Assembly (NCBI GenBank): GCA_015485235.1
Contig: WFTX01000186.1
Location: 1 to 7,470 of the forward strand
DNA length: 7,470 nucleotides
Direction of reading: 5' to 3'
DNA from: Nitrospirota bacterium
GTDB lineage: Bacteria > Nitrospirota > Thermodesulfovibrionia > Thermodesulfovibrionales > JdFR-85
Made by a program: the position numbers and the translations under genes
The notes under the pieces: model-generated
Told to the model about the DNA's origin: nothing
Database searches by the model: none
Seen by the model: the letters and a program-made list of their open reading frames with translations, nothing else
In this document: in pieces, positions 1-6,275 of the stretch
How the letters are laid out: each line of letters opens with the position of its first letter
How positions within the stretch are numbered: the stretch's first letter is position 1

Positions 1-41
1 ACTTTATTATATCATATTATTTTTCGAATAAGGGCCAGTGG

Positions 42-119
42 TGTCCAAAACAATCCTGATTCCGCAGGGAGATTGTGTTTTCGCAGCCTTGCCGCCTCCC
101 CTTGAACTTGTTTTGGACA
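42..119. repeat. Inverted repeat, possible small mobile-element remnant
   Basis: A perfect 12-bp inverted repeat, TGTCCAAAACAA at 42-53 and TTGTTTTGGACA at 108-119, encloses 54 bp. Nested inside is a second, shorter complementary pair, GGGAG at 67-71 and CTCCC at 96-100, so the single strand could fold into a long interrupted hairpin. The right arm is also a small palindrome on its own (CTTGT and ACAAG at 107-121). The size and structure suggest a MITE-like or REP-like dispersed repeat, or the end of an insertion sequence. No transposase and no second copy are visible in the window. I see no believable gene in 1-283. Confidence 0.5.
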
Positions 120-283
120 AGATGTGAAATAAGGCAATCGTGAAGGCCGTTGATATACCGGATAAGACCCTTAAAATGTTGAAGCAGATATTTACTGCAC
201 AAAAAATGCACACTTTGATCTGGTTAGAGAGGCTGGCTTATGGTCAGCGGGTTTGCAGCTGCCTGTTTTATGAAGAAAAAAGG

Positions 284-360
284 TGGCGCGCCCGGGAGGA
301 TTCGAACCCCCGACCCTCTGATTAGAAGTCAGATGCTCTATCCTGCTGAGCTACGGGCGC
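284..360 (-). tRNA. tRNA-Arg (anticodon UCU), CCA encoded
   Basis: The minus strand reads as a complete 77-nt cloverleaf. The acceptor GCGCCCG (360-354) pairs with CGGGCGC (294-288). The D arm is GCTC/GAGC. The anticodon stem TCTGA/TCAGA carries the loop CTTCTAA, giving anticodon UCU. The T stem GGGGG/CCTCC (one G-U pair) carries the loop TTCGAAT. The discriminator is G, followed by a genome-encoded CCA (286-284). It decodes AGA arginine codons. A T-rich tract follows the CCA immediately on the transcript and may help termination. tRNA 3' ends are common integration sites, but no duplicated 3' segment is visible here. Confidence 0.97.
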
Positions 361-391
361 ACTGAAAGAGCCCAGGCAATCAGAGTCTTTA

Positions 392-421
392 ATAATACAA
401 CAGCAACGGTATTTTACTCAA
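392..421 (-). promoter_or_regulatory. Candidate promoter for tRNA-Arg
   Basis: On the minus strand TTGAGT (421-416) and TATTAT (397-392) are separated by 18 bp, matching the sigma70 -35 and -10 boxes at four and five of six positions. The predicted start lies about 25 nt upstream of the mature tRNA 5' end, a usual leader length for a tRNA. It sits in the 125-bp gap between the kinase stop and the tRNA. Confidence 0.5.
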
Positions 422-485
422 GTGACATTCCAAGTGGAAAGCACTGAAAAGCATGTTTTTTCAGGCAGTTACACAGACCGTGTCT

Positions 486-2867
486 TCAGTTGGTATAAAT
501 ACTATCCAAGGTCTTTCTTACAATATGGGCTATCTTCCTGGGCGTTACAGGTTTCCGGACGAACTCGGTGCCCTCCTTCAGGATTCCCTGCTTCACTATG
601 GCATCCTCGGTATATCCTGACATGTAGATCACCTTTATCCCCGGACAAAGGATCCTGATCTCCCGTGAAAGATCGCCTCCACCCATCCCAGGCATTACTA
701 CATCGGTGAGAAGAAGGTGCAGACTTCCTTCATACCTGCAACAGATCTCCAGGGCCTCCTTCCCGTTTGATGCCACAAGCACATTATACCCAAGACCTGA
801 CAGTGTTGAGTATATGAGTGCCCTGACCTCTTCATCATCCTCAGCAAGAAGAATCGTCTCATTGCCGGGAATCATATGATTCTCCTCTTTCATCTGTACT
901 CCCCGCTCATTAATTGCATCATGAGCCGGGAGATATATCCTGAAAATCGTCCCCTCCCCCAGTCTGCTTTTGATATCAATAAATCCACCAATCTGTGTGA
1001 CTATCCCATAGACGGTTGAAAGTCCAAGCCCTGTCCCCCTTCCTTTTTCCTTGGTGGTGAAAAATGGTTCAAATATATTCTCAATCAGATTCTCAGGAAT
1101 GCCGATGCCTGTGTCCGAAACACTCAAAACCACATACTTCCCCGGAAGAGCCTTTCCTGTAACCTGTTGTATCTCTTCAGCCAGCACCTCGTTCTTCGTA
1201 GCAATGGCCAGCCTGCCTCCAAGGGGCATAGCATCCCTTGCATTGATGGCGAGGTTCATTATCACCTGCTCCATATTAGATGTATCTGCAATCACGCCCA
1301 TGAGATTGTCGTCAAGATCCGTCTTTATCTCAACATCCTCTCCAATCATTCTCTCAAGCATCTTCTTCATGTCCATTACCACGGTATTCAGATTCACTAT
1401 CTCAGGTTTAACCACCCTTCTCCGGCTGAATACCAGTAGTTGCTCCGTCAGTCGCGAAGCCCGCGTTGATGCATCATGAATGGTCTCGAGATATTTTCTG
1501 AGCGGATTCCCTTGATCCGTTCTCATCAGGGCAAGTTCCGAATATCCCATTATGGCGCTAAGGATATTACTGAAATCATGGGCCACTCCGCCGGCCAGCC
1601 TTCCTATCGCCTCCATCCTCTGGGCTTGAAGAAACTGGCTTTCCAGTTCCTTCTTTTCTGATATATCCCTTATAACCATCTGGAGCGCCTTCTCACCGTT
1701 ATATTTGAAGACAGTCAACGCTATCTCTATATCCACCCCCGTAGTCCCTCCTGACATCAACCTGCCCTCCCATATGGCGGATTCTATTCTCCCTTCGTTC
1801 AATCTCCGCCTTACCTGCCGGAGACTCTCACGGCATTCCGCACTGACTATCTCGTCAAACATCCTTTCATTAAGTGCTTCCTTAGAAAAACCGGTAAGTT
1901 TCTCCCCCCGTGGGTTGGTATAAATTATCCTGCCCAGCCTTTCAATTATGATCGCATCAGGACAGCTCCCAAAAAGTGCATTCAGGTTCTTCAATTCCCT
2001 TCTGACCGCCACGGATTTTGATATCCAGAGGGCTATAACGAGTATTATGAATGTGAAAAAGAGAAATACCTTGACATATGTCCCGAGGTCTCTCTCTCTG
2101 AAGGGAAGGGAAAAGGAAAACCACTTAATGGAGAGGTCCTTTTCTATCATCCCCTTGCCGAGTTCCTCCAGTTTATCATTAAATATCCCGAGGAGGTCAC
2201 GTCTTTCAGGATTTACAGGAAAGGCGAGTTCTGCTTCCTGAAGAAAAAGGGGGCCCTTCAAGTCCCGGCCGACAATCAGCTGCCCACTGTACTTCTCAAG
2301 TATCAGGTACACAGAGTTTATGTAATCATTCAACACTACATCAACATCCCCTCGTGAGAGGGCTTTGAAGCTTTCCTCAGTGGAATCAAAGGCGACAACA
2401 CCGGCTCCTGCAAGCCTGCCGGCTATAAGCTCTCCAGTTGCTCCCCTTTTCACGCCCACTTTCCGGCCTGTGAGTTGTTTAAGATCAAGGTACTCCCCCA
2501 CCCTGAACACAGGAACCAGCCCTGTGTGAAGATAGGGCCTTGTGAAGAGAAGTCGTTTTTCCCTTTCAGGTGTCCTGTATATGGCCCCTATCGCCAGATC
2601 TGCTTCACCTGTCTGCACCTCACGGAGTGCCTCTCCAAAGGAGGTAATATGAATAGGGCAATCGAGACCCTTTGCAGTGCAGATTATATTGAGGATATCT
2701 ACGTCAAACCCCTTAAGTTCACCGTCCTCATAAAAAAGAAACGGCTCGTACAGTGCGCCTACAACCTTTACGGTCCCCCCTCTTTCAGCACCCAATCCAG
2801 AGGAATAAGACAGCAAGAGGATGCCGGCCAACCCGAGGACCAACATTATTCTTATCTTGCGTACCAT
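486..2867 (-). CDS. Hybrid sensor histidine kinase with periplasmic solute-binding (SBP family 3) sensor, PAS and receiver domains
   Basis: This 793-residue membrane kinase appears to bind a small ligand outside the membrane and to phosphorylate itself on His, then its own receiver. In order: signal peptide about 1-27; family 3 solute-binding domain about 32-250 (amino-acid-binding type, as in BvgS-like kinases); membrane helix about 264-283; PAS about 293-400; HisKA with H430 in the motif VAHDFSN; HATPase with N542, the G1 motif DTGIGIP at 585-591, PFFTT at 601-605 and GRGTGLGLS at 609-617; a receiver about 671-790 with D677/D678, phospho-acceptor D722, S750 and K772. All catalytic residues are present. 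The usual HDFNN reads HDFSN. There is no DNA-binding output domain, so a separate phosphotransfer protein or regulator is expected elsewhere. The start is preceded by GAGGG. It is divergent from the DUF948 gene; the ligand is not predictable. Confidence 0.95.
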   Translation of the reverse strand: MVRKIRIMLVLGLAGILLLSYSSGLGAERGGTVKVVGALYEPFLFYEDGELKGFDVDILNIICTAKGLDCPIHITSFGEALREVQTGEADLAIGAIYRTPEREKRLLFTRPYLHTGLVPVFRVGEYLDLKQLTGRKVGVKRGATGELIAGRLAGAGVVAFDSTEESFKALSRGDVDVVLNDYINSVYLILEKYSGQLIVGRDLKGPLFLQEAELAFPVNPERRDLLGIFNDKLEELGKGMIEKDLSIKWFSFSLPFRERDLGTYVKVFLFFTFIILVIALWISKSVAVRRELKNLNALFGSCPDAIIIERLGRIIYTNPRGEKLTGFSKEALNERMFDEIVSAECRESLRQVRRRLNEGRIESAIWEGRLMSGGTTGVDIEIALTVFKYNGEKALQMVIRDISEKKELESQFLQAQRMEAIGRLAGGVAHDFSNILSAIMGYSELALMRTDQGNPLRKYLETIHDASTRASRLTEQLLVFSRRRVVKPEIVNLNTVVMDMKKMLERMIGEDVEIKTDLDDNLMGVIADTSNMEQVIMNLAINARDAMPLGGRLAIATKNEVLAEEIQQVTGKALPGKYVVLSVSDTGIGIPENLIENIFEPFFTTKEKGRGTGLGLSTVYGIVTQIGGFIDIKSRLGEGTIFRIYLPAHDAINERGVQMKEENHMIPGNETILLAEDDEEVRALIYSTLSGLGYNVLVASNGKEALEICCRYEGSLHLLLTDVVMPGMGGGDLSREIRILCPGIKVIYMSGYTEDAIVKQGILKEGTEFVRKPVTPRKIAHIVRKTLDSIYTN

Positions 2868-2928
2868 CGTACCATCCCTCTTATCTTATCGGCAATCCAT
2901 GATAAAGCTTTAACTTATGCCTTGTCTG

Positions 2929-2937
2929 TGATATAAT
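2929..2937 (+). promoter_or_regulatory. Extended -10 promoter, probably giving a leaderless mRNA
   Basis: TG at 2929-2930, one base, then TATAAT at 2932-2937 is a perfect extended -10 element. The -35 region is poor (TTTAAC at 2909-2914), as is common for extended -10 promoters. The expected transcription start, about 7 nt past the hexamer, coincides with the ATG at 2944. No Shine-Dalgarno sequence lies between the -10 box and this ATG, so the transcript would begin at or next to its start codon. Confidence 0.65.
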
Positions 2938-2943
2938 AAGTTA

Positions 2944-3330
2944 ATGAACGGGACCGCCATTTTCATAATAGCCGGTGCCATTGCAATAGGGGTTCTATTT
3001 CTGGCAATGGCGCTTTTACAACTCAGGAAAACCCTTATCAGGGTAGAGCAGTTCCTTGACCAGACAGAACAGAGTCTGACTCCTACACTTGCTGAACTTC
3101 AGGAGTCGCTGAAACAGCTTCGGGAGATCACGGAAGATATAAACTCGGTTACACAGGGGGCCAGGAACATTTCCGATGCATTACAGGATACCGCTGAAAA
3201 CATCCGCTCAGTCACTAAGACGGTCTCGGGGCTGAGAAGGGAAACAAACGCCTTGGTCGCCGGGCTTAAGGCAGGTTTCAGCACGGGTTTTAAGATTATG
3301 GTAAAAAATCTGATCCAGAAAGGAGGTTAA
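2944..3330 (+). CDS. DUF948-type membrane-anchored coiled-coil protein
   Basis: A 128-residue protein with one N-terminal membrane helix (about 5-26) followed by a long, Leu- and Glu-rich amphipathic region (about 30-105) with no Cys or catalytic motif. This is the plan of the DUF948 (YoxC-like) family, whose function is not established; an envelope-stress or structural role is often assumed. The start ATG has no Shine-Dalgarno and is placed right at a predicted transcription start. The following YtxH gene begins 2 bp after the stop and its ribosome site overlaps this gene's 3' end, so the two are cotranscribed and probably coupled. DUF948 next to YtxH is a recurrent pairing, which suggests a shared envelope role. 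Confidence 0.85.
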   Translation: MNGTAIFIIAGAIAIGVLFLAMALLQLRKTLIRVEQFLDQTEQSLTPTLAELQESLKQLREITEDINSVTQGARNISDALQDTAENIRSVTKTVSGLRRETNALVAGLKAGFSTGFKIMVKNLIQKGG

Positions 3331-3332
3331 CC

Positions 3333-3677
3333 ATGGCTGACAAAGAAGGTTACAATGCTGGGTCAATATTTCTTGCCTTTTTGCTGGGGGGAATTGTTGG
3401 TGCCGGTGCAGCCCTGCTTCTTGCTCCCCAGTCAGGTGAAGAGGCGAGAAGAAGGCTGAAGGATATGGCTGAAGATGCCCGTGAGAAATCCACGGAGTAT
3501 GCTGAAGAGATCAAGGAACGGGTAACCAAGGGAATCGAAAAAGGTAAAGAGACGATTACCGAAACCATTGAGAAGGGAAAGGAAACCCTTACTGAAAAGA
3601 AATCAGTCCTCTCATCAGCAATTGAGGCCGGGAAGGAGGCCTTTGAAAAGGAGAAAGAGAAACACAGTGAGGCATGA
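3333..3677 (+). CDS. YtxH domain-containing protein
   Basis: A 114-residue protein. Residues 11-31 form a glycine-rich membrane helix ending in the YtxH signature LLAPQSGEEAR (29-39). The remainder is highly charged and helical, with two consecutive 11-residue near-identical units, IEKGKETITET (68-78) and IEKGKETLTEK (79-89). Eleven-residue periodicity of this kind resembles LEA/apolipoprotein-like amphipathic helices that lie on membranes or form coiled coils. YtxH proteins are linked to general stress in Bacillus and resemble GvpP-like proteins, but their biochemical role is unknown. The start is supported by GGAGG seven bases upstream. It is the second gene of the pair and is followed 25 bp later by an intrinsic terminator. 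Confidence 0.88.
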   Translation: MADKEGYNAGSIFLAFLLGGIVGAGAALLLAPQSGEEARRRLKDMAEDAREKSTEYAEEIKERVTKGIEKGKETITETIEKGKETLTEKKSVLSSAIEAGKEAFEKEKEKHSEA

Positions 3678-3702
3678 GATCTGATGTAACAGATTTATCT
3701 CG

Positions 3703-3731
3703 AAGGCCGGTTCAGAGCCGGCCTTTTTTTT
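3703..3731 (+). terminator. Intrinsic terminator of the DUF948-YtxH pair
   Basis: The stem AAGGCCGG (3703-3710) and CCGGCCTT (3718-3725) is a perfect 8 bp around a 7-nt loop and runs into eight T residues (3724-3731). It lies 25 bp after the YtxH stop on the same strand. Confidence 0.93.
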
Positions 3732-3800
3732 GTTCTCTGACCATTCCGGTGAAGATATCAGCAGTCTTTATCTATACCCCATCCCATCCCACCTCCCCTT

Positions 3801-3816
3801 TATGACATAAATCATA
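3801..3816. promoter_or_regulatory. CRP/FNR-like palindromic operator candidate
   Basis: TATGA at 3801-3805 and TCATA at 3812-3816 form a perfect inverted repeat with 6-bp spacing, the architecture of CRP/FNR-superfamily sites (TGTGA-N6-TCACA). It lies upstream of the CxxC redox gene, whose relatives are tied to nitrosative-stress regulons controlled by the CRP/FNR-type regulator HcpR. Its centre is about 34 bp before the -10 candidate, slightly farther than the classical class II position. One copy only, so this is tentative. Confidence 0.35.
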
Positions 3817-3842
3817 GTTTTTCCTTTTCCATGAGTGTACAA

Positions 3843-3848
3843 TATAAT
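3843..3848 (+). promoter_or_regulatory. -10 box candidate for the CxxC redox operon
   Basis: TATAAT lies 33 bp before the chosen start codon at 3881, giving an expected transcription start near 3855. There is no TG extension and no good -35 box, which would fit a promoter that needs an activator bound at the palindrome just upstream. Confidence 0.5.
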
Positions 3849-3864
3849 CAAGAAACACGATGGA

Positions 3865-3871
3865 AAGGAGG
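3865..3871 (+). promoter_or_regulatory. Ribosome binding site that fixes the start at 3881
   Basis: AAGGAGG, nearly a full anti-16S match, stands nine bases before ATG 3881. An upstream in-frame ATG at 3860 lies on top of this sequence and has no site of its own, so the shorter protein is preferred. Confidence 0.85.
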
Positions 3872-3880
3872 TCAGTGGTT

Positions 3881-4090
3881 ATGACAGCAACCAAGAAGTT
3901 CAACAAGGATACAGTGATTGGAGATATCGTAAAATCAAGCCCGGAGGCTAAGAAGGTGATCGAGAAGTATTTCGGCAATGGCTGTTTTACCTGCCCGGGA
4001 ATAAAGGTGGAGTCCATATCCTTTGGGGCAATGATGCACAATGTTGATCCCCAGAAGATCATTGACGAGCTTAACGCACTGGAGGAATAA
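3881..4090 (+). CDS. DUF1858 / hybrid-cluster-associated redox disulfide domain protein
   Basis: A 69-residue protein consisting of one domain. The Cys pair C35/C38 sits in GCFTCPG, preceded by a helix rich in charged residues (PEAKKVIEKYFG) and followed by the conserved stretch SISFGAMMHNVDP (46-57). This pattern is that of small DUF1858 / hybrid cluster protein-associated redox disulfide proteins, thought to carry a redox-active or metal-binding dithiol and often found in anaerobes near hybrid cluster protein genes. No such gene is visible here. The start is chosen at 3881 rather than 3860 because of the AAGGAGG site. The next gene starts 1 bp after the stop and uses a Shine-Dalgarno inside this gene's end, so both are cotranslated. 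Confidence 0.9.
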   Translation: MTATKKFNKDTVIGDIVKSSPEAKKVIEKYFGNGCFTCPGIKVESISFGAMMHNVDPQKIIDELNALEE

Positions 4091-4091
4091 T

Positions 4092-4220
4092 ATGGAAGTT
4101 AAATGTTTTGTCTGTGGAACTGAAGACAAGGATCGTGTATACCTGCCATGTTTTCATCAAGGAGAAGAAAAGACGGTCTGTACCAGATGTCTCCCCATGC
4201 TGATACATGGAGCCCATTAA
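4092..4220 (+). CDS. 42-residue Cys-rich protein, probable zinc-binding
   Basis: This very short gene has strong support. GGAGG (4081-4085) stands six bases before its ATG, it starts 1 bp after the previous stop, and a strong terminator follows 12 bp after its TAA. The protein has paired Cys motifs C5xxC8 and C30xxC33 with C20xH22 between them, plus H39 and H42. Two CxxC knuckles bracketing a CxH is the ligand set of small zinc-ribbon, treble-clef or B-box-like folds, so binding of one or two zinc ions is a reasonable inference. It lacks a membrane segment or signal peptide. I do not recognise a named family. Coupling to the CxxC redox protein suggests a joint role, perhaps thiol or metal redox sensing. 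Confidence 0.85.
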   Translation: MEVKCFVCGTEDKDRVYLPCFHQGEEKTVCTRCLPMLIHGAH

Positions 4221-4232
4221 CCCTCCCCCTCC

Positions 4233-4277
4233 AAGAACCGGAAGTTCAACTCCCCCGCTTCCGGTTCTTTTTTTTTT
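4233..4277 (+). terminator. Strong intrinsic terminator after the CxxC / Cys-rich pair
   Basis: AAGAACCGGAAG (4233-4244) and CTTCCGGTTCTT (4258-4269) form a perfect 12-bp stem with a 13-nt loop, followed by an uninterrupted T run to 4277. It isolates the two-gene unit from the next promoter at 4322. Confidence 0.96.
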
Positions 4278-4321
4278 CACCCGCCTCATTTAAAGGGTTG
4301 ATGGCAATTCTCTTGGTTCTT

Positions 4322-4330
4322 TGATATAAT
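4322..4330 (+). promoter_or_regulatory. Extended -10 promoter for the 84-residue gene and flavodoxin
   Basis: TG, one base, TATAAT (4325-4330) repeats the same nine bases, TGATATAAT, seen at 2929-2937. The -35 region is weak. The predicted start near 4337 leaves a leader of about 90 nt before ATG 4428. The leader contains a 14-codon ORF (4381-4425) whose stop lies inside the ribosome site of the downstream gene, but that small ORF has only a weak site of its own. Confidence 0.6.
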
Positions 4331-4427
4331 GAGAATAGGGACAGGATGCTATAACTAATGGAACTTCCGGGACGGTTACCATGTACACACCTGCCATTAT
4401 ACACATATATCGGGAAGGGAGGTAGAA

Positions 4428-4682
4428 ATGGGTTACACTCAGGTTGCGCTGGGGGACAGACTCTACGAGCTTTATCCGGAACTGGAAAAGCATGACATCA
4501 GGATGGCTATTGAATTCGACGAGGGAAAAGACTCGTGGATAATCAGGTTTCAGAAGGGAGATATGAAGCGGTATGCCATACTTGACAGGAAAGACGCTGA
4601 CGCCTGTATGGAAGGCTATGTCTGCATCTATCTTGGTGTCCTGATAGACCAGTACATAAATGAACTGAAGAAGGGTGGATAG
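4428..4682 (+). CDS. Hypothetical 84-residue protein
   Basis: I do not recognise a family. It is a soluble-looking, mixed alpha/beta protein: a helical N-terminus (RLYELYPELEKHDIRMAIEF), strands around 36-52 (SWIIRF, YAILD), two Cys (C60 and C66, as CMEGYVC) and a C-terminal helix ending KKGG. There is no signal peptide and no membrane helix. GGGAGG lies five bases upstream of the ATG, a clear ribosome site, and an extended -10 promoter precedes it. The gap of 77 bp to the flavodoxin gene contains no terminator, so both may share a transcript. The function cannot be stated from sequence; the C-x5-C pair could be redox-active or coincidental. Confidence 0.75.
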   Translation: MGYTQVALGDRLYELYPELEKHDIRMAIEFDEGKDSWIIRFQKGDMKRYAILDRKDADACMEGYVCIYLGVLIDQYINELKKGG

Positions 4683-4716
4683 GCAGGCAGTTCCCGATTC
4701 CTGTTTTCAGCAACAG

Positions 4717-4744
4717 CAACCAATAACCGGCAACCATCAACCAT
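4717..4744 (+). repeat. Four 7-bp tandem units (CAACCAN-like)
   Basis: CAACCAA, TAACCGG, CAACCAT, CAACCAT run in direct succession in the short gap before the flavodoxin ribosome site. The units are degenerate at the ends but keep AACC at a strict 7-bp step. No gene or hairpin explains it. It could be a slippage-generated microsatellite or a small dispersed repeat. Confidence 0.6.
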
Positions 4745-4759
4745 TTTCTGGAGGTCTTT

Positions 4760-5353
4760 ATGGCAAAGGTATATGTTGTATATCACAGCACTTACGGTCA
4801 TACAAAATTACAGGCTGAGGCTGTGGCAAGGGGGGCGGGTCTGGCAGAAGGGGTAGAGTCAGTCCTGTTTACTGCTGCAGAGGCAATTGAGAGGTTAGAC
4901 GATCTTGACAGCGCCGATGCAATAATCTTTGGCACAGCAACATATATGGGCAATATCTCTGCTGAACTCAAGAGGTTCATGGAGGCATCAGTAAAAAAGT
5001 GGTTTGCCCAGGCATGGAAGGACAAGATAGCCGGTGGATTTACAAACTCGAGTTCCTTCTCAGGTGACAAGCTGAATACACTCCAGGGGATCATGACCTT
5101 TGCCATGCAGCACGGTATGATCTGGGTTGGTAATGCCATGTTCCCTGCAGCCAATGACATGGACTCCATGAACTCAACAGAAGGCCCCGGACCGGATGCT
5201 CACAACCGCCTGGGATCCTTCATCGGCCCCATGGCCGCAAGTTTCCAGGTTAATCCTCCCGATGCACCCCCGAAAGGTGACATCGAGACGGCAGAGCTCT
5301 ATGGGAAGCGTGTGGCAGAGATCACGCTTCATTTTATTAAGGGCAGGGAATAG
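4760..5353 (+). CDS. WrbA-like flavodoxin / NAD(P)H:quinone oxidoreductase
   Basis: A 197-residue flavodoxin-fold protein. The FMN phosphate loop is HSTYGHT at 9-15. IIFGTATYMGNISAELKRFME (55-75) matches the second flavin-contacting segment of WrbA proteins, and HGMIWVG (118-124) matches the third. Length and order agree with WrbA (about 200 residues), a cytosolic FMN enzyme that reduces quinones by two electrons with NAD(P)H and avoids semiquinone radicals. The Gly-rich GGGQE segment of E. coli WrbA is replaced by SSFSGDK (98-104), so it is a divergent relative and substrate preference is uncertain. GGAGG is five bases before ATG. Its 3' end overlaps the convergent phospholipase gene by 17 bp. 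Confidence 0.88.
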   Translation: MAKVYVVYHSTYGHTKLQAEAVARGAGLAEGVESVLFTAAEAIERLDDLDSADAIIFGTATYMGNISAELKRFMEASVKKWFAQAWKDKIAGGFTNSSSFSGDKLNTLQGIMTFAMQHGMIWVGNAMFPAANDMDSMNSTEGPGPDAHNRLGSFIGPMAASFQVNPPDAPPKGDIETAELYGKRVAEITLHFIKGRE

Positions 5354-6275
5354 TCTTCAGTCTTTTCATTGTCTCCCTGTAGCCTGCCTCGATGGCTTCT
5401 TCTGCCCTGTTGAATTCAAGAAACCTTATATGCCCCAGTGGAGGCTCTATCAAAAGATCAGGCGGGTTTATTTTTAACCTTGAATTGGTGATCTGGGCCT
5501 CCATGATGTTTATGGCTGATAGCAGAACATCAAATATATTAGGGTCCTTGTCCTCTGATATCCACTTCCTCACCTGCTTAAGCAGAGGTAGTTCTATCTT
5601 CTCAAATTTTTCATTCAATGCCTTCAAAGCCCTGTTTTTAATATTGTCTTCATATTTCCTTTGAATCTGTGAGGACCCTTTTATATTTGTAAGGCTCTTT
5701 TTTTCAATAATATCCTGATTAAGGTTTACAGCAATGACAAAATCTGCCCCCATATCCCTTACAACATTAACAGGCACAGGGTTCACCAGCCCGCCATCAA
5801 CGAGCACAGCATCATCCCTGATGACAGGTGTGAATATGCCCGGCACAGAGATGCTCGCCCTTACAGCCTCAATAACGTCGCCTTCTGAGATTACAACCTC
5901 CTGTCCGTTATTCAGTTTTGTTGATACAGCAGAGAATTTTACAGGCAGGCCCTTTATGTCCTCGCCATGAACATAGTTCCGGATAAAATTTGTTACCTTC
6001 TTGCCATCAATCAGACCTGAACGGGGGAGTGTTAAATCAAGAAAGCCGAGAATCTGTCTCCAGTCGATCTGGAGCACTATCTGTTTCAAGGCATCAAGCC
6101 TGCCGGATGCAAAAACAGCACCTACAAGGGCACCGATACTTGTTCCTGAGACATATTGAATATCATAGTCTGATTCGAGAAGGGCTTCTATCACTCCGAT
6201 ATGTGCCCATCCCCTGGCAGATCCACTCCCGAGGGCAAGTCCAATCCTCTTTTTCTTTTTCGTGTGCATAATCAC
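5337..6275 (-). CDS. Patatin-like phospholipase (RssA/NTE-type serine hydrolase)
   Basis: A 312-residue cytosolic patatin-family hydrolase expected to cleave acyl esters of phospholipids with a Ser-Asp dyad. The oxyanion loop is GSGSARGW (16-23), the nucleophile is S46 in GTSIG (44-48), and the partner D160 is in DGG (160-162). SVPGIFTPV (143-151) and the following NPVPV are typical of bacterial RssA-like members. No signal peptide is present; the N-terminus is strongly basic (KKKKR). The start is taken as GTG 6275, which overlaps the upstream gene's stop as GTGA and follows GGAT. ATG 6269, two codons in, is the alternative; an in-frame TAA just upstream excludes anything longer. It is the last gene of the minus-strand unit. 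The C-terminal 70 residues (about 200-270) are family-variable. Confidence 0.93.
   Translation of the reverse strand: MIMHTKKKKRIGLALGSGSARGWAHIGVIEALLESDYDIQYVSGTSIGALVGAVFASGRLDALKQIVLQIDWRQILGFLDLTLPRSGLIDGKKVTNFIRNYVHGEDIKGLPVKFSAVSTKLNNGQEVVISEGDVIEAVRASISVPGIFTPVIRDDAVLVDGGLVNPVPVNVVRDMGADFVIAVNLNQDIIEKKSLTNIKGSSQIQRKYEDNIKNRALKALNEKFEKIELPLLKQVRKWISEDKDPNIFDVLLSAINIMEAQITNSRLKINPPDLLIEPPLGHIRFLEFNRAEEAIEAGYRETMKRLKTIPCP

Noticed and set aside
7..213. Two overlapping minus-strand open frames of 64-68 codons
   Set aside because: They run through the inverted repeat, lack ribosome sites and have no domain; more likely repeat DNA.
140..325. Plus-strand open frame of 61 codons ending across the tRNA
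   Set aside because: Its C-terminus (EDSNPRPSD) is the familiar false translation of the antisense of a tRNA; no ribosome site and no family.
444..464. Inverted repeat CTGAAAA/TTTTCAG as kinase terminator
   Set aside because: The stem is short and AT-rich and no T run follows it on the minus-strand transcript, so it does not qualify as an intrinsic terminator.
486..488. Kinase stop UGA considered as another selenocysteine codon
   Set aside because: The receiver domain is already complete at 793 residues, the following codons show no family pattern, and no SECIS-like hairpin is near.
2475..2936. Plus-strand open frame of 153 codons opposite the kinase N-terminus
   Set aside because: It lies antisense to a fully supported kinase domain, has no ribosome site and no recognisable motif. 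The frames opposite 1051-1479, 1948-2241 and 4798-5169 are rejected for the same reason.
4381..4425. 14-codon ORF in the leader of the 84-residue gene
   Set aside because: Only a weak ribosome site and no attenuator-like codon runs or competing hairpins; kept as a remark rather than a gene.
4296..4742. 9-bp inverted match GGTTGATGG (4296-4304) and CCATCAACC (4734-4742) flanking the 84-residue gene
   Set aside because: Too short and does not extend; one copy lies within the heptamer array, so coincidence is likely rather than mobile-element ends.
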